Source: Methylomonas sp.
GTDB taxonomy: Bacteria; Pseudomonadota; Gammaproteobacteria; Methylococcales; Methylomonadaceae
Direction: 5' to 3'
Assembly (NCBI GenBank): GCA_026989715.1
Contig: JALSIU010000337.1
Coordinates: forward strand, 1-8,428
Length of the DNA stretch: 8,428 nucleotides
Every line of letters starts with the position of its first letter. Position 1 is the first letter of the stretch. The notes under the pieces are model-generated. The model did not search any database. It saw only the letters and a program-made list of their open reading frames with translations, and had not been told where the DNA came from. Made by a program: the position numbers and the translations under genes. Below, one piece after another: positions 1 to 6,246 of this stretch.

Positions 1-587
1 CTTAATTGTTGCTGTTGTTGTGCAATCCTTAGGCGTTGACTCAGAATAATCGCCTTTAAATCCGTTAATGCGGTATTAAAATCATCATTGACGACCAAAT
101 AATCATATTCGGCATAATGGCTCATTTCGGTGACGGCATCTTGCATACGTCGATTGATAGTGGCTGCATCATCTTGGCCGCGTCCTTGTAAACGCTCCCG
201 TAAAATGTCTGTAGATGGCGGCAAAATAAAAATAGAGAGAGCGTCGGGTAATAAACGCCGTACTTGCTCCGCGCCTTGCCAATCGATTTCTAAAATGACA
301 TCTAGCCCTTTGTTTAGGTTTTCTTCTACAGAACTTTGTGCCGTGCCATAAAAATTATCAAACACTTGGGCATATTCTAAAAACTCACCTTGTGCTTGCA
401 TGGTTTTAAAATTAGCCGGTGAGGTAAAAAAATAATCAACACCATTAACTTCAGCAGGACGTTGTGCCCGTGTCGTATGCGAAATGGAAACGACCAATTG
501 CTCAACGCTTGGAAGGAGTTTTTTGATTAAACTGGTCTTACCTGCACCTGAAGGTGCTGAAATAATATAGAGCTTACCTTTAGTCAT
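1..587 (-). CDS. gmk: guanylate kinase (partial, C-terminus cut by window edge)
   Basis: Reading the minus strand from an ATG at 587-585 gives 195 residues with no stop before the window edge. Guanylate kinase phosphorylates GMP to GDP with ATP in the cytoplasm. The start MTKGKLYIISAPSGAGKTS carries the P-loop (residues 11-18, APSGAGKT). Residues 36-54 (SHTTRAQRP then NGVDYFF) form the GMP-binding region, and EIDWQGA at about 100-106 is a family signature. A run RERLQGRGQDD near 130-140 fits the lid, with arginines that contact ATP. The family is usually about 205 residues, so only around ten C-terminal residues should be missing; the visible end is glutamine-rich (five Q in a row). The start is fixed by the P-loop distance; the ribosome site (AGAG on the minus strand) is weak. 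It diverges from the cobalamin cluster and is functionally unrelated. It is absent from simple stop-to-stop gene lists because it runs off the edge. Confidence 0.96.
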   Translation of the reverse strand, partial: MTKGKLYIISAPSGAGKTSLIKKLLPSVEQLVVSISHTTRAQRPAEVNGVDYFFTSPANFKTMQAQGEFLEYAQVFDNFYGTAQSSVEENLNKGLDVILEIDWQGAEQVRRLLPDALSIFILPPSTDILRERLQGRGQDDAATINRRMQDAVTEMSHYAEYDYLVVNDDFNTALTDLKAIILSQRLRIAQQQQQL

Positions 588-684
588 AGTCGTCTCTGTT
601 TTTGTGAGTGGGCTTGTTTGGTTTTTAAGGGCAGACACATTAAAAGACAAGCGGGTTATTAGGTTGGGTGAACGTGTATATTTA

Positions 685-713
685 AGTATAGCAAAATAGT
701 GGTTTAGGCTAAA
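685..713 (-). promoter_or_regulatory. candidate sigma-70 promoter for gmk
   Basis: On the minus strand, TTTAGC (713-708) and TATACT (690-685) are separated by exactly 17 bases. The -10 box matches the consensus in five of six positions; the -35 box is weaker. Transcription would begin near 678 and leave a leader of about 90 bases before the gmk ATG at 587. This is a prediction from sequence only. Confidence 0.4.
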
Positions 714-731
714 AGAGGCAAGTATAAATCT

Positions 732-760
732 TATGGCCATTGTTTTATCAAGACTACAAT
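732..760 (+). promoter_or_regulatory. weak candidate promoter for the cbi operon
   Basis: TACAAT at 755-760 is a fair -10 box, but the matching -35 position (732-737, TATGGC) is poor. Transcription would start near 767, leaving about 49 bases before the preferred cbiC start at 816 and only about ten before the alternative start at 777. I looked in 588-815 for a cobalamin riboswitch and its conserved B12 box and found no match, so B12 feedback through a leader RNA is not visible here. Confidence 0.22.
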
Positions 761-815
761 AGGGCTTTATTTTGCTATGATAGACGCAATCACCGGCAGA
801 TTTTTGGAAAAAATA

Positions 816-1478
816 ATGCAACAAAATACCATTACAGAACAAATGACCCAAGCAGGGCAAAAAATTGAACATGATTCTTTTGCAATTGTCGATCAGGAAG
901 TTGGCAAACATGATTATACCGATGCACAATGGAATATTGTACGGCGTATGATTCATGCAACCGCCGATTTTGAATTTAATGGTTTGGTGCAGTTTCATCC
1001 GAATGCAGTCAGTGCCGGTTTACAGGCTATCAGCCAAGGGGCTAATATTGTGGCCGATGTGGAAATGATTTGCGTCGGTTTATCCAAACCGCGCCTAGGT
1101 CATTTTGGGGTTAAAACGCATCATTTTATTTCCGACACAGATGTGATTACCGCCGCGAAAGCAGTTAACAGCACACGCGCGGTGCAAGCAATGCGTAAAG
1201 CGCAACAGTTAAGTTTATTGGATAGTGGCATTGTTGCCGTAGGCAATGCGCCGACAGCCTTATTAGAAGTGGTGCGTATGATTCAAGAAGAAGGCGTACG
1301 CCCTGCTTTAATCGTGGGCATGCCGGTAGGGTTTGTTTCGGCGGCGGAATCAAAAGAAGAGGTGGCTTTATTGCACGAGATTCCTTGGATAATAACGCAG
1401 GGTCGCAAAGGCGGTTCTACTTTAGTGGTTGCCGCTATTCATGCGTTGTTGGCGTTGGCTGAACAGGCACAAAAATAG
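816..1478 (+). CDS. cbiC: precorrin-8X / cobalt-precorrin-8 methylmutase (CbiC/CobH)
   Basis: This isomerase moves the methyl group from C11 to C12 of (cobalt-)precorrin-8 to give (cobyrinate) hydrogenobyrinate, the last ring-building step. From the start at 816 the protein has 220 residues, close to the usual 210-220. The family's catalytic histidine is seen in IHATADF (His47 in this numbering). Downstream are GNAPTALLEV, VGMPVGFVSAAESKEE and GRKGGSTLVVAAIHALL, all typical of CbiC/CobH. An in-frame ATG at 777 would add 13 residues (MIDAITGRFLEKI) that do not look like the family. The ATG at 816 has GGA at 806-808 at a good distance, so I prefer it. It opens the operon and is followed 17 bases later by cbiD. 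The enzyme family serves both aerobic and anaerobic routes; its neighbours point to the anaerobic one. Confidence 0.93.
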   Translation: MQQNTITEQMTQAGQKIEHDSFAIVDQEVGKHDYTDAQWNIVRRMIHATADFEFNGLVQFHPNAVSAGLQAISQGANIVADVEMICVGLSKPRLGHFGVKTHHFISDTDVITAAKAVNSTRAVQAMRKAQQLSLLDSGIVAVGNAPTALLEVVRMIQEEGVRPALIVGMPVGFVSAAESKEEVALLHEIPWIITQGRKGGSTLVVAAIHALLALAEQAQK

Positions 1479-1495
1479 TTTGGCATAGCTGACAT

Positions 1496-2590
1496 ATGAC
1501 ACCCAAAAAAGTAAAAGGTACGCGTAAAGGTTACTCGACCGGTGCTTGTGCGGCAGCTGCGGCAAGGGCTGCGTGTATGGGGCTGGTAGCAGGTGAAATA
1601 CCGACACAGGTAGAGTCTTTGTTGCCTAATGGACAGCGTGTGACCTTTGCCGTTTGTGAACCTTTGCTGACTAAAAAACATGCACATGCCGTGATTGTCA
1701 AAGATGCAGGGGATGACCCCGATTGTACGCATGGTGCGCATTTAACCGCCGATGTCCGTTTGCTGAGTGAGACGCAAAACCAAGTGCTGTTAAAAGGTGG
1801 CGAGGGTGTAGGTACGATTACCATGCGTGGTTTGGGGCTAGAAGTGGGCGGCCCTGCCATTAATCCGGTACCGCGTAAAAATATTGAAGCCAATATCCGT
1901 GAGGTTGCAGGCAGTTTATTGGCAACGCATAGTTTAGAAGTCACCATTTCGGTACCAGGTGGTCAGGCTATGGCCAAAAAAACCTTAAATGATCGCTTGG
2001 GTATTATAAATGGCATTTCTATTTTAGGAACAACGGGGATTGTACATCCTTATTCCACGGCTGCATTTCGAGCGAGTGTCGTACAAGGGGTGGAAGTCGC
2101 GGCCAACCAGGGGCAGACGGCGGTGGTCTTAACGACCGGTGGGCGTACTGAAAAATTTACCATTCGTGAATTACCCAATTTAGATCCTGCTTGTTTTGTG
2201 CAAATGGGGGACTTTCTCGGCCCTGCTTTAGATGCGGCGCAACAAGCCGGCATAGAACAAATTATCATTGGCGGCATGGTGGGCAAGCTCACCAAAATAG
2301 CGCAAGGGGAAATTATTACGCATGCGCGGCGCAATCCTGTGAATACACAGTTATTAGCCGAGATTGCGGCTACCGTGGGGGCGGATGAGTTGTGTTGTGC
2401 GGATATTGCGGCAGCCGAAACGGCGCGTTTTGCAGGAGAGCGTTTAGAAGAAATAGGCTTAGGCACGGCGTTTTATCAGGCCTTATGTGCGCGAGTGATA
2501 CAAACACTGAGTACGCGCTATCCTGATGTGTTTACATATCGAATATTAATGTGTGATTTTGAAGGGGTTAAATTGGTAGATTATGCGTAA
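1496..2590 (+). CDS. cbiD: cobalt-precorrin-5B C1-methyltransferase (CbiD)
   Basis: CbiD adds the C1 methyl group from S-adenosylmethionine to cobalt-precorrin-5B. It is a marker of the early-cobalt (anaerobic) pathway and has no sequence relation to the other methyltransferases. The 364-residue length is normal. Visible family blocks are KGYSTGACAAAAARAA (residues 11-26), GDDPDCTHGA (72-81), GGEGVGTIT (101-109), the block NGISILGTTGIVHPYS (172-187) and IIIGGMVGKLTKIAQG (256-271). The ATG at 1496 sits 17 bases after the cbiC stop. Its ribosome site is poor, but the conserved KGYSTGACA block so close to the N-terminus leaves little room for another start. The last 8 bases overlap the start of the cbiET gene, which suggests translational coupling. 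No truncation or missing block was seen. Confidence 0.96.
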   Translation: MTPKKVKGTRKGYSTGACAAAAARAACMGLVAGEIPTQVESLLPNGQRVTFAVCEPLLTKKHAHAVIVKDAGDDPDCTHGAHLTADVRLLSETQNQVLLKGGEGVGTITMRGLGLEVGGPAINPVPRKNIEANIREVAGSLLATHSLEVTISVPGGQAMAKKTLNDRLGIINGISILGTTGIVHPYSTAAFRASVVQGVEVAANQGQTAVVLTTGGRTEKFTIRELPNLDPACFVQMGDFLGPALDAAQQAGIEQIIIGGMVGKLTKIAQGEIITHARRNPVNTQLLAEIAATVGADELCCADIAAAETARFAGERLEEIGLGTAFYQALCARVIQTLSTRYPDVFTYRILMCDFEGVKLVDYA

Positions 2591-3866
2591 CCGGTGTCAA
2601 GTGATTGGGGTGTTGGATAATGGGGTGGCCGGTTTGACGGCACCTGCTTTGGAGGCGATACAAAATGCAAGCATAGTGATTGCTGCCGCGCGGGTATTAC
2701 GTTTATTTGCAGACGAAATTGAGCAAGCTGAACAAAAAGACTTAACCGGCAAGTTAACACATGTGCCGCAGTGGATTAGCCAAGCGTTGGATGAGCAAAA
2801 AAAAGTGGTTGTGTTAGCGACGGGCGACCCGTTATGCCATGGTATTGCCGGGTTTTTAAGTAAAAAGCTAGGTATTGAACAGTTGGAGATAATGCCGAAT
2901 ACGTCCACAATACAGCTGGCTTTTGCGCGTTTTGGCATGACGTGGCAAGATGCCAAAATTTGCTCGGTACACAATAAAGATGCGGGTGAATGGCAAACCG
3001 GTGCGGGAGCAGAACATGGTTTATATGCCTTATTGCAAGCCATTAATCAAAACGATAAATTAGCTGTTTTAACCAGCCCTGAAAATAATCCGGCACGGAT
3101 TGCGCGTATGTTGGTGCAAGAAGGCATGCAGGACTTATTGACCATGCAGGTTGCCGAAAATTTATTATGCCCCGATGAAAAAATCTTTATGGATAGGACG
3201 CTTGCTGATTTGGCACAGCAAACCTTTACCGGCAATGATGTGGTGATTTTATCGCGGCAACAGGGTATGTCGCCTGAATTACTGTTTGGCTATGCCGATG
3301 CCGAATTTAAACAGCGTAAGCCGGAAAAAGGTTTAATTACCAAACGTGAAGTACGTGCGGTTTCTTTGGCGCGTATGCAATTAACAACACATAGCATTGT
3401 GTGGGATATTGGTGCCGGTTCGGGGTCGGTAGGAATTGAAGCGGCAAAATTGTGTCGGCAAGGGCATGTCTACGCCATTGAAAAAAATGCTGTTGATGCT
3501 GCGATTGCAGCGGATAATGCTCGTCATTTTGGTTTGCATAATTACAGCTTAATAGAAAATAAAGCCCCTTTAGGAATGGAGCACTGGCCTGCGCCGAATG
3601 CGGTGTTTGTGGGAGGCTCAGGTGGGGAACTGGCGGAGTTAATTAAATTGTGCTTGGTTAAGTTGCAAGTGCAGGGCTGTTTAGTGATGAATTTTGTGAC
3701 AGTCGAAAACTTGGGTACCGCAGTGGAGGCGTTAAAGCAAGAGGGAGCGACTTGGGATATTACCCAATTACAAGCCTCGCGTAGTCAGCCCATTTTACAT
3801 ATGCACAGAATGAGCGCGGAAAATCCCGTGTGGATTGTCTGTGCGCAAAAGGGAGAGCTTGCATGA
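2583..3866 (+). CDS. cbiET: CbiE-CbiT fusion: precorrin-6B C5,15-methyltransferase/C12-decarboxylase (CobL type)
   Basis: A 427-residue two-domain enzyme that methylates C5 and C15 of the corrin ring and decarboxylates the acetate side chain on C12. The N-terminal half (about 1-215) is CbiE, a tetrapyrrole methylase: VIGVLDNG at 7-14, GDPL at 81-84 and PNTSTIQLAFARFGMTWQDA at 105-124. The C-terminal half (about 235-427) is CbiT, a Rossmann methyltransferase: ITKREVRAVSLARM (252-265) is the usual CbiT entry, VWDIGAGSGSVGIEAA (273-288) is the SAM-binding motif I, AIEKN (298-302) carries the acidic residue for the ribose, and FVGGSGGEL (342-350) is a typical CbiT glycine turn. The two parts are separate proteins in Salmonella and fused in Pseudomonas and Rhodobacter as CobL. 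The gene overlaps cbiD by 8 bases and cbiL by 4. Both active halves look intact. Confidence 0.95.
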   Translation: MRNRCQVIGVLDNGVAGLTAPALEAIQNASIVIAAARVLRLFADEIEQAEQKDLTGKLTHVPQWISQALDEQKKVVVLATGDPLCHGIAGFLSKKLGIEQLEIMPNTSTIQLAFARFGMTWQDAKICSVHNKDAGEWQTGAGAEHGLYALLQAINQNDKLAVLTSPENNPARIARMLVQEGMQDLLTMQVAENLLCPDEKIFMDRTLADLAQQTFTGNDVVILSRQQGMSPELLFGYADAEFKQRKPEKGLITKREVRAVSLARMQLTTHSIVWDIGAGSGSVGIEAAKLCRQGHVYAIEKNAVDAAIAADNARHFGLHNYSLIENKAPLGMEHWPAPNAVFVGGSGGELAELIKLCLVKLQVQGCLVMNFVTVENLGTAVEALKQEGATWDITQLQASRSQPILHMHRMSAENPVWIVCAQKGELA

Positions 3867-4612
3867 CGGGCGTATTATATGGTGTGTCTTTAGGGCCGGG
3901 CGATCCAGGCTTGATTACGCGTAAAAGCTGGGAGTTATTACATTCGGGTGCTGATTGGGCTTACCCTGTCAGAAAAAAGCACGGGGAAAGTTACGCGCTA
4001 AAAATTGCTTTAGCTGCGGGCTTGGCATTGCCTGAAAAGAGTACTGCCCTGATTTTTCCGATGACCCATGATCACGAGATTCTGGCTAAATATTGGTTAC
4101 AGGCGGCAAGCCTGGTCGTAGAAAAATTACACGCTGGGCGCGATGTGGCTTTTTTGGTAGAAGGCGATGCCTCTACTTACTCTACTTTTCAGCACTTGGC
4201 TAAAACGGTTGCAGGCTTAGATGATAGTGTACAGATTGAAACTATTGCCGGCGTTAGCTCTTTTAATGCCGCCGCCGCCCGTGCCAAAATGCCTTTGGCA
4301 GATACCGATGATACTGTTGCCATTATTCCTGCAGGCTATGGTATTGAAATGATTGAAAAAATGTTACTGGATTTTGATACCTTGATTTTATTAAAAGTGA
4401 AGCCGCTACTTGATGATATAATCAGTTTATTAGAACGTACAGATTTAGTAACAAAAGCCTGCTTTATTGAAAAAGCAGGCTCTAGTGAAGAGCGTATTGT
4501 GCATGACGTTCTAAGTTTAAAAGGTCAAAAAGTCAATTATCTATCATTGCTAATGGTGCATAATTCCCATAGAATGCGAGGGGAACTTATCCGCGGTTGT
4601 CGGAAAAAGTAA
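3863..4612 (+). CDS. cbiL: (cobalt-)precorrin-2 C20-methyltransferase (CbiL/CobI)
   Basis: CbiL transfers a methyl group from SAM to C20 of cobalt-factor II or precorrin-2, the first step dedicated to corrin formation. The 249-residue product starts with GVSLGPGDPGLITRKSWELL, the tetrapyrrole-methylase N-terminal glycine-rich loop. It continues with FLVEGDASTYSTFQHL (the family's EGDPxxYSTF block, here with Ala for Pro), IAGVSSFNAAAARAKMPLA and VAIIPAG, and ends with FIEKAGSSEERIV, all in CbiL order. The ATG at 3863 forms an ATGA overlap with the cbiET stop and has GGGAGAG at 3851-3857 as ribosome site. A longer reading from a GTG at 3830 lacks such support and is rejected. Near its 3' end lies a perfect 10-bp inverted repeat, listed separately. 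Cobalt loading of the substrate before this step is inferred from the company of cbiD and cbiG. Confidence 0.94.
   Translation: MTGVLYGVSLGPGDPGLITRKSWELLHSGADWAYPVRKKHGESYALKIALAAGLALPEKSTALIFPMTHDHEILAKYWLQAASLVVEKLHAGRDVAFLVEGDASTYSTFQHLAKTVAGLDDSVQIETIAGVSSFNAAAARAKMPLADTDDTVAIIPAGYGIEMIEKMLLDFDTLILLKVKPLLDDIISLLERTDLVTKACFIEKAGSSEERIVHDVLSLKGQKVNYLSLLMVHNSHRMRGELIRGCRKK
4456..4481. repeat. perfect 10-bp inverted repeat inside cbiL
   Basis: AGCCTGCTTT (4456-4465) and AAAGCAGGCT (4472-4481) are exact reverse complements around a 6-base loop. On the plus strand no T-run follows. On the minus strand the stem is followed by TTTTGTTAC, so it looks more like a weak terminator for leftward antisense transcripts. 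It encodes ACFIEKAGS, a normal CbiL stretch, so it may be a codon coincidence. Confidence 0.6.
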
Positions 4613-4648
4613 ATACGCTTTTAATAATAAAAAGAGAGAGGAATAATT

Positions 4649-5026
4649 ATGAATAATACGCAAAAATTAATGGCTGCCGTTGTAGCTGTTTTTGCTATGG
4701 GTTTTTTAATGGTAGGTTCTAACAAAGAAGATACCAATGAGCAAAAAGAAGCTGCTGCAATGATTCGTGCGGTTGCGGCGATGCAAACCATGGCAAACAG
4801 AAAATGTCCATTAGCCATTAAAGCTAAAACGGGCGATGTGGTCTATTTTCCAACCTCTACGGATACGGATAAACAAACCTTTGTTTCTTTAACATGGGAT
4901 AGTTCAAAAACTGAGGAAGAATATAGCTTTAAAAAAGCGGAATGTACCTTACATTTAACCGTTGGCGGTATTTCTAAATTAGTCATTGATGGCGAAACAG
5001 TGATTGAAAAAGAAGTTAAATACTAA
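4649..5026 (+). CDS. unrecognised small exported or membrane-anchored protein
   Basis: I do not recognise this 125-residue protein. The start is firm: AGAGAGAGG ends at 4641, seven bases before the ATG, the best ribosome site in the window. Residues 1-6 (MNNTQK) are followed by a hydrophobic stretch at about 7-23, so it is either a signal peptide or a single N-terminal membrane anchor with the rest in the periplasm. No lipobox cysteine follows. Residues 28-52 are charged and Met/Ala-rich, probably an amphipathic helix. The rest (about 53-125) alternates polar and hydrophobic residues as in a small beta fold. Two cysteines (53 and 99) could pair in a disulfide. It lies 36 bases after cbiL on the same strand, probably in the same transcript. 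A role in B12 biosynthesis is not shown; the corrin enzymes are cytoplasmic, which makes an exported neighbour odd. Confidence 0.8.
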   Translation: MNNTQKLMAAVVAVFAMGFLMVGSNKEDTNEQKEAAAMIRAVAAMQTMANRKCPLAIKAKTGDVVYFPTSTDTDKQTFVSLTWDSSKTEEEYSFKKAECTLHLTVGGISKLVIDGETVIEKEVKY

Positions 5027-5088
5027 GCATCACTCTGCATAAAATAAGAGCCTATTAACGCGCTCTATTTCCTACTGTTTTACTAGGT

Positions 5089-5094
5089 TATAAT
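5089..5094 (+). promoter_or_regulatory. candidate -10 box upstream of the cbiG genes
   Basis: A perfect TATAAT at 5089-5094 lies in the 96-base gap before the cbiG N-terminal gene, 28 bases ahead of its ATG. No convincing -35 box is seen at 16-18 bases upstream and there is no extended TGn. If active, it would let the cbiG-cbiG-cbiH-cbiW half of the cluster be transcribed apart from cbiC-cbiL. A small AGAGC/GCTCT stem (5047-5051 and 5062-5066) precedes it but lacks a T-run. Confidence 0.35.
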
Positions 5095-5122
5095 AAATTC
5101 TTTTTTATAGCCTGGTAAAATT

Positions 5123-5848
5123 ATGTCCTCACCCAAAATGGTTTTAGTTGCCATTACCAAACATGGTGCTAATCAAGTTGCACAATTAGCTGCAAAACTG
5201 CCTGAAGCCGATATCTTGGTCGCTGAAAAATTTCAAGAATTATTGGCGCATAATACTGCCGTTCAGTTTTATGCAGGGTCTTTTAAAGCGCAAATTGCAG
5301 ATTTATTTAAAAAATACGACCAAATTGTCTTTTTTGTATCTTTAGGTGCTGTCGTGCGATTAGTTGCGCCATTTTTAAAATCTAAAGAGGAAGACCCAGG
5401 CATTATTGTCGTAGATGATGCCGCGCAATTTGTTATTCCTGTGCTCTCCGGGCATGTAGGGGGCGCAAATGCCTGTGCAGAAAATTTGGCGACTCTATTA
5501 GGTGCAACCCCTGTTTTAACGACGGCTTCTGATGTGAGCAAAACCATTCCTGTGGATATTTTAGGGCGTGAATTGGGATGGCAAGTGGAAGCGCCGAAAA
5601 TAAATATCACGCGTGTTTCTGCTCATGTCGTTAATGAAGAGCCCATTGCGTTTGTGCAAGAAGCAGGAAGTAAAAATTGGTGGACACGCAGTACGCCATT
5701 ACCTAAAAATATTCAATTATTTGATGAGTTTGCAGCCGTTGATTTAAGTCAATTTAAAGCGGTGTTGTGGGTGACTAAGCAAGCCATTCCTGAAGCTTTA
5801 TGGCAACAATTACATGAAAGCCTTGTCGTCTATCGGGTACCGGAATGA
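5123..5848 (+). CDS. cbiG: cobalt-precorrin-5A hydrolase, N-terminal and central part (CbiG-N)
   Basis: CbiG opens the ring-A lactone of cobalt-precorrin-5A and releases the C20 carbon as acetaldehyde, a step specific to the anaerobic pathway. This 241-residue protein holds only the N-terminal and central domains of a full CbiG (about 350 residues). The core block at residues 68-137 includes IVFFVSLGAVVRLVAPFL, DPGIIVVDD and the signature VIPVLSGHVGGANACAENLA (104-123). The central domain follows from about 140 (TIPVDILGRELGW) to about 240. The missing C-terminal domain is encoded by the next gene, overlapping by 4 bases (ATGA), so this is a split enzyme and not a truncation. The ribosome site is weak. 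A likely promoter lies just upstream at 5089-5094. Confidence 0.93.
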   Translation: MSSPKMVLVAITKHGANQVAQLAAKLPEADILVAEKFQELLAHNTAVQFYAGSFKAQIADLFKKYDQIVFFVSLGAVVRLVAPFLKSKEEDPGIIVVDDAAQFVIPVLSGHVGGANACAENLATLLGATPVLTTASDVSKTIPVDILGRELGWQVEAPKINITRVSAHVVNEEPIAFVQEAGSKNWWTRSTPLPKNIQLFDEFAAVDLSQFKAVLWVTKQAIPEALWQQLHESLVVYRVPE

Positions 5849-6246
5849 AAGTTGTTTTAGGTTTAGGTTGTGACCGGCATACGGCATTAGCGACGGTTGA
5901 GGAGGCGATTGCGCAGGCTTTGGCTACTCAAGAGTTAGCGCATGAGCAAATTGTCAAATTTGCCAGTATTGATAAAAAACAAGATGAGCCGGCCTTTAAG
6001 CAATTAGTGGCAAAATATGCTTTGCCCATGCAATTTTATACCGCTGAACAACTGGCTGTTGTACCTGTCCCTAGTCCATCTGCTGTAGTGCTAAAATATG
6101 TGGGAACACCTTCTGTCTCTGAAGCAGCCGCTATTTTAGCCGCCTCGACAGATATGAGCGATTTATTAGTTGAAAAATATAAATATCGGGGTGCAGATGG
6201 CAAAAATGCCACTGTCTCCATTGCGCAAATGAGAAAAAATACATGA
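5845..6246 (+). CDS. CbiG C-terminal domain protein (CobE/CbiG-C)
   Basis: A 133-residue stand-alone form of the CbiG C-terminal domain, the same fold as CobE of aerobic B12 producers. Visible family features are VLGLGCDRHTA at residues 4-14 (usual GxGCrrgT), FASIDKKQDEPAF (39-51), FYTAEQL (64-70), the block VGTPSVSEAAAILAA (86-100) and a late K..ATVSIAQM segment (120-129). It overlaps the preceding gene and the following cbiH by ATGA at both ends, so the three should be translated in a chain. It most likely joins the upstream CbiG half to form working cobalt-precorrin-5A hydrolase. CobE itself has been proposed to act in the aerobic pathway as a carrier for intermediates, but cbiD and the CbiG core next door favour the anaerobic role. 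The name cobE is therefore possible, but the symbol is left empty. Confidence 0.88.
   Translation: MKVVLGLGCDRHTALATVEEAIAQALATQELAHEQIVKFASIDKKQDEPAFKQLVAKYALPMQFYTAEQLAVVPVPSPSAVVLKYVGTPSVSEAAAILAASTDMSDLLVEKYKYRGADGKNATVSIAQMRKNT

Noticed and set aside
130..351. Open frame of 73 codons on the plus strand
   Set aside because: It is fully antisense to gmk, whose minus-strand reading has clear kinase motifs; the plus-strand product has no family-like features.
588..815. Cobalamin riboswitch ahead of the cluster
   Set aside because: I looked for the B12 box and the surrounding paired regions and saw none; the space is also short once the gmk promoter is placed.
1531..1947. Long minus-strand frame inside cbiD (and others at 2050-2466 and 2597-3043)
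   Set aside because: These are antisense shadows of conserved coding sequence, without ribosome sites or family features.
3830..3862. Extended N-terminus of cbiL from a GTG
   Set aside because: It would overlap cbiET by 37 bases and add non-family residues; the ATG at 3863 has a good ribosome site and the usual 4-base overlap.
5047..5066. Terminator between the small unknown gene and cbiG
   Set aside because: The stem is only five base pairs with a ten-base loop and no run of T follows directly.
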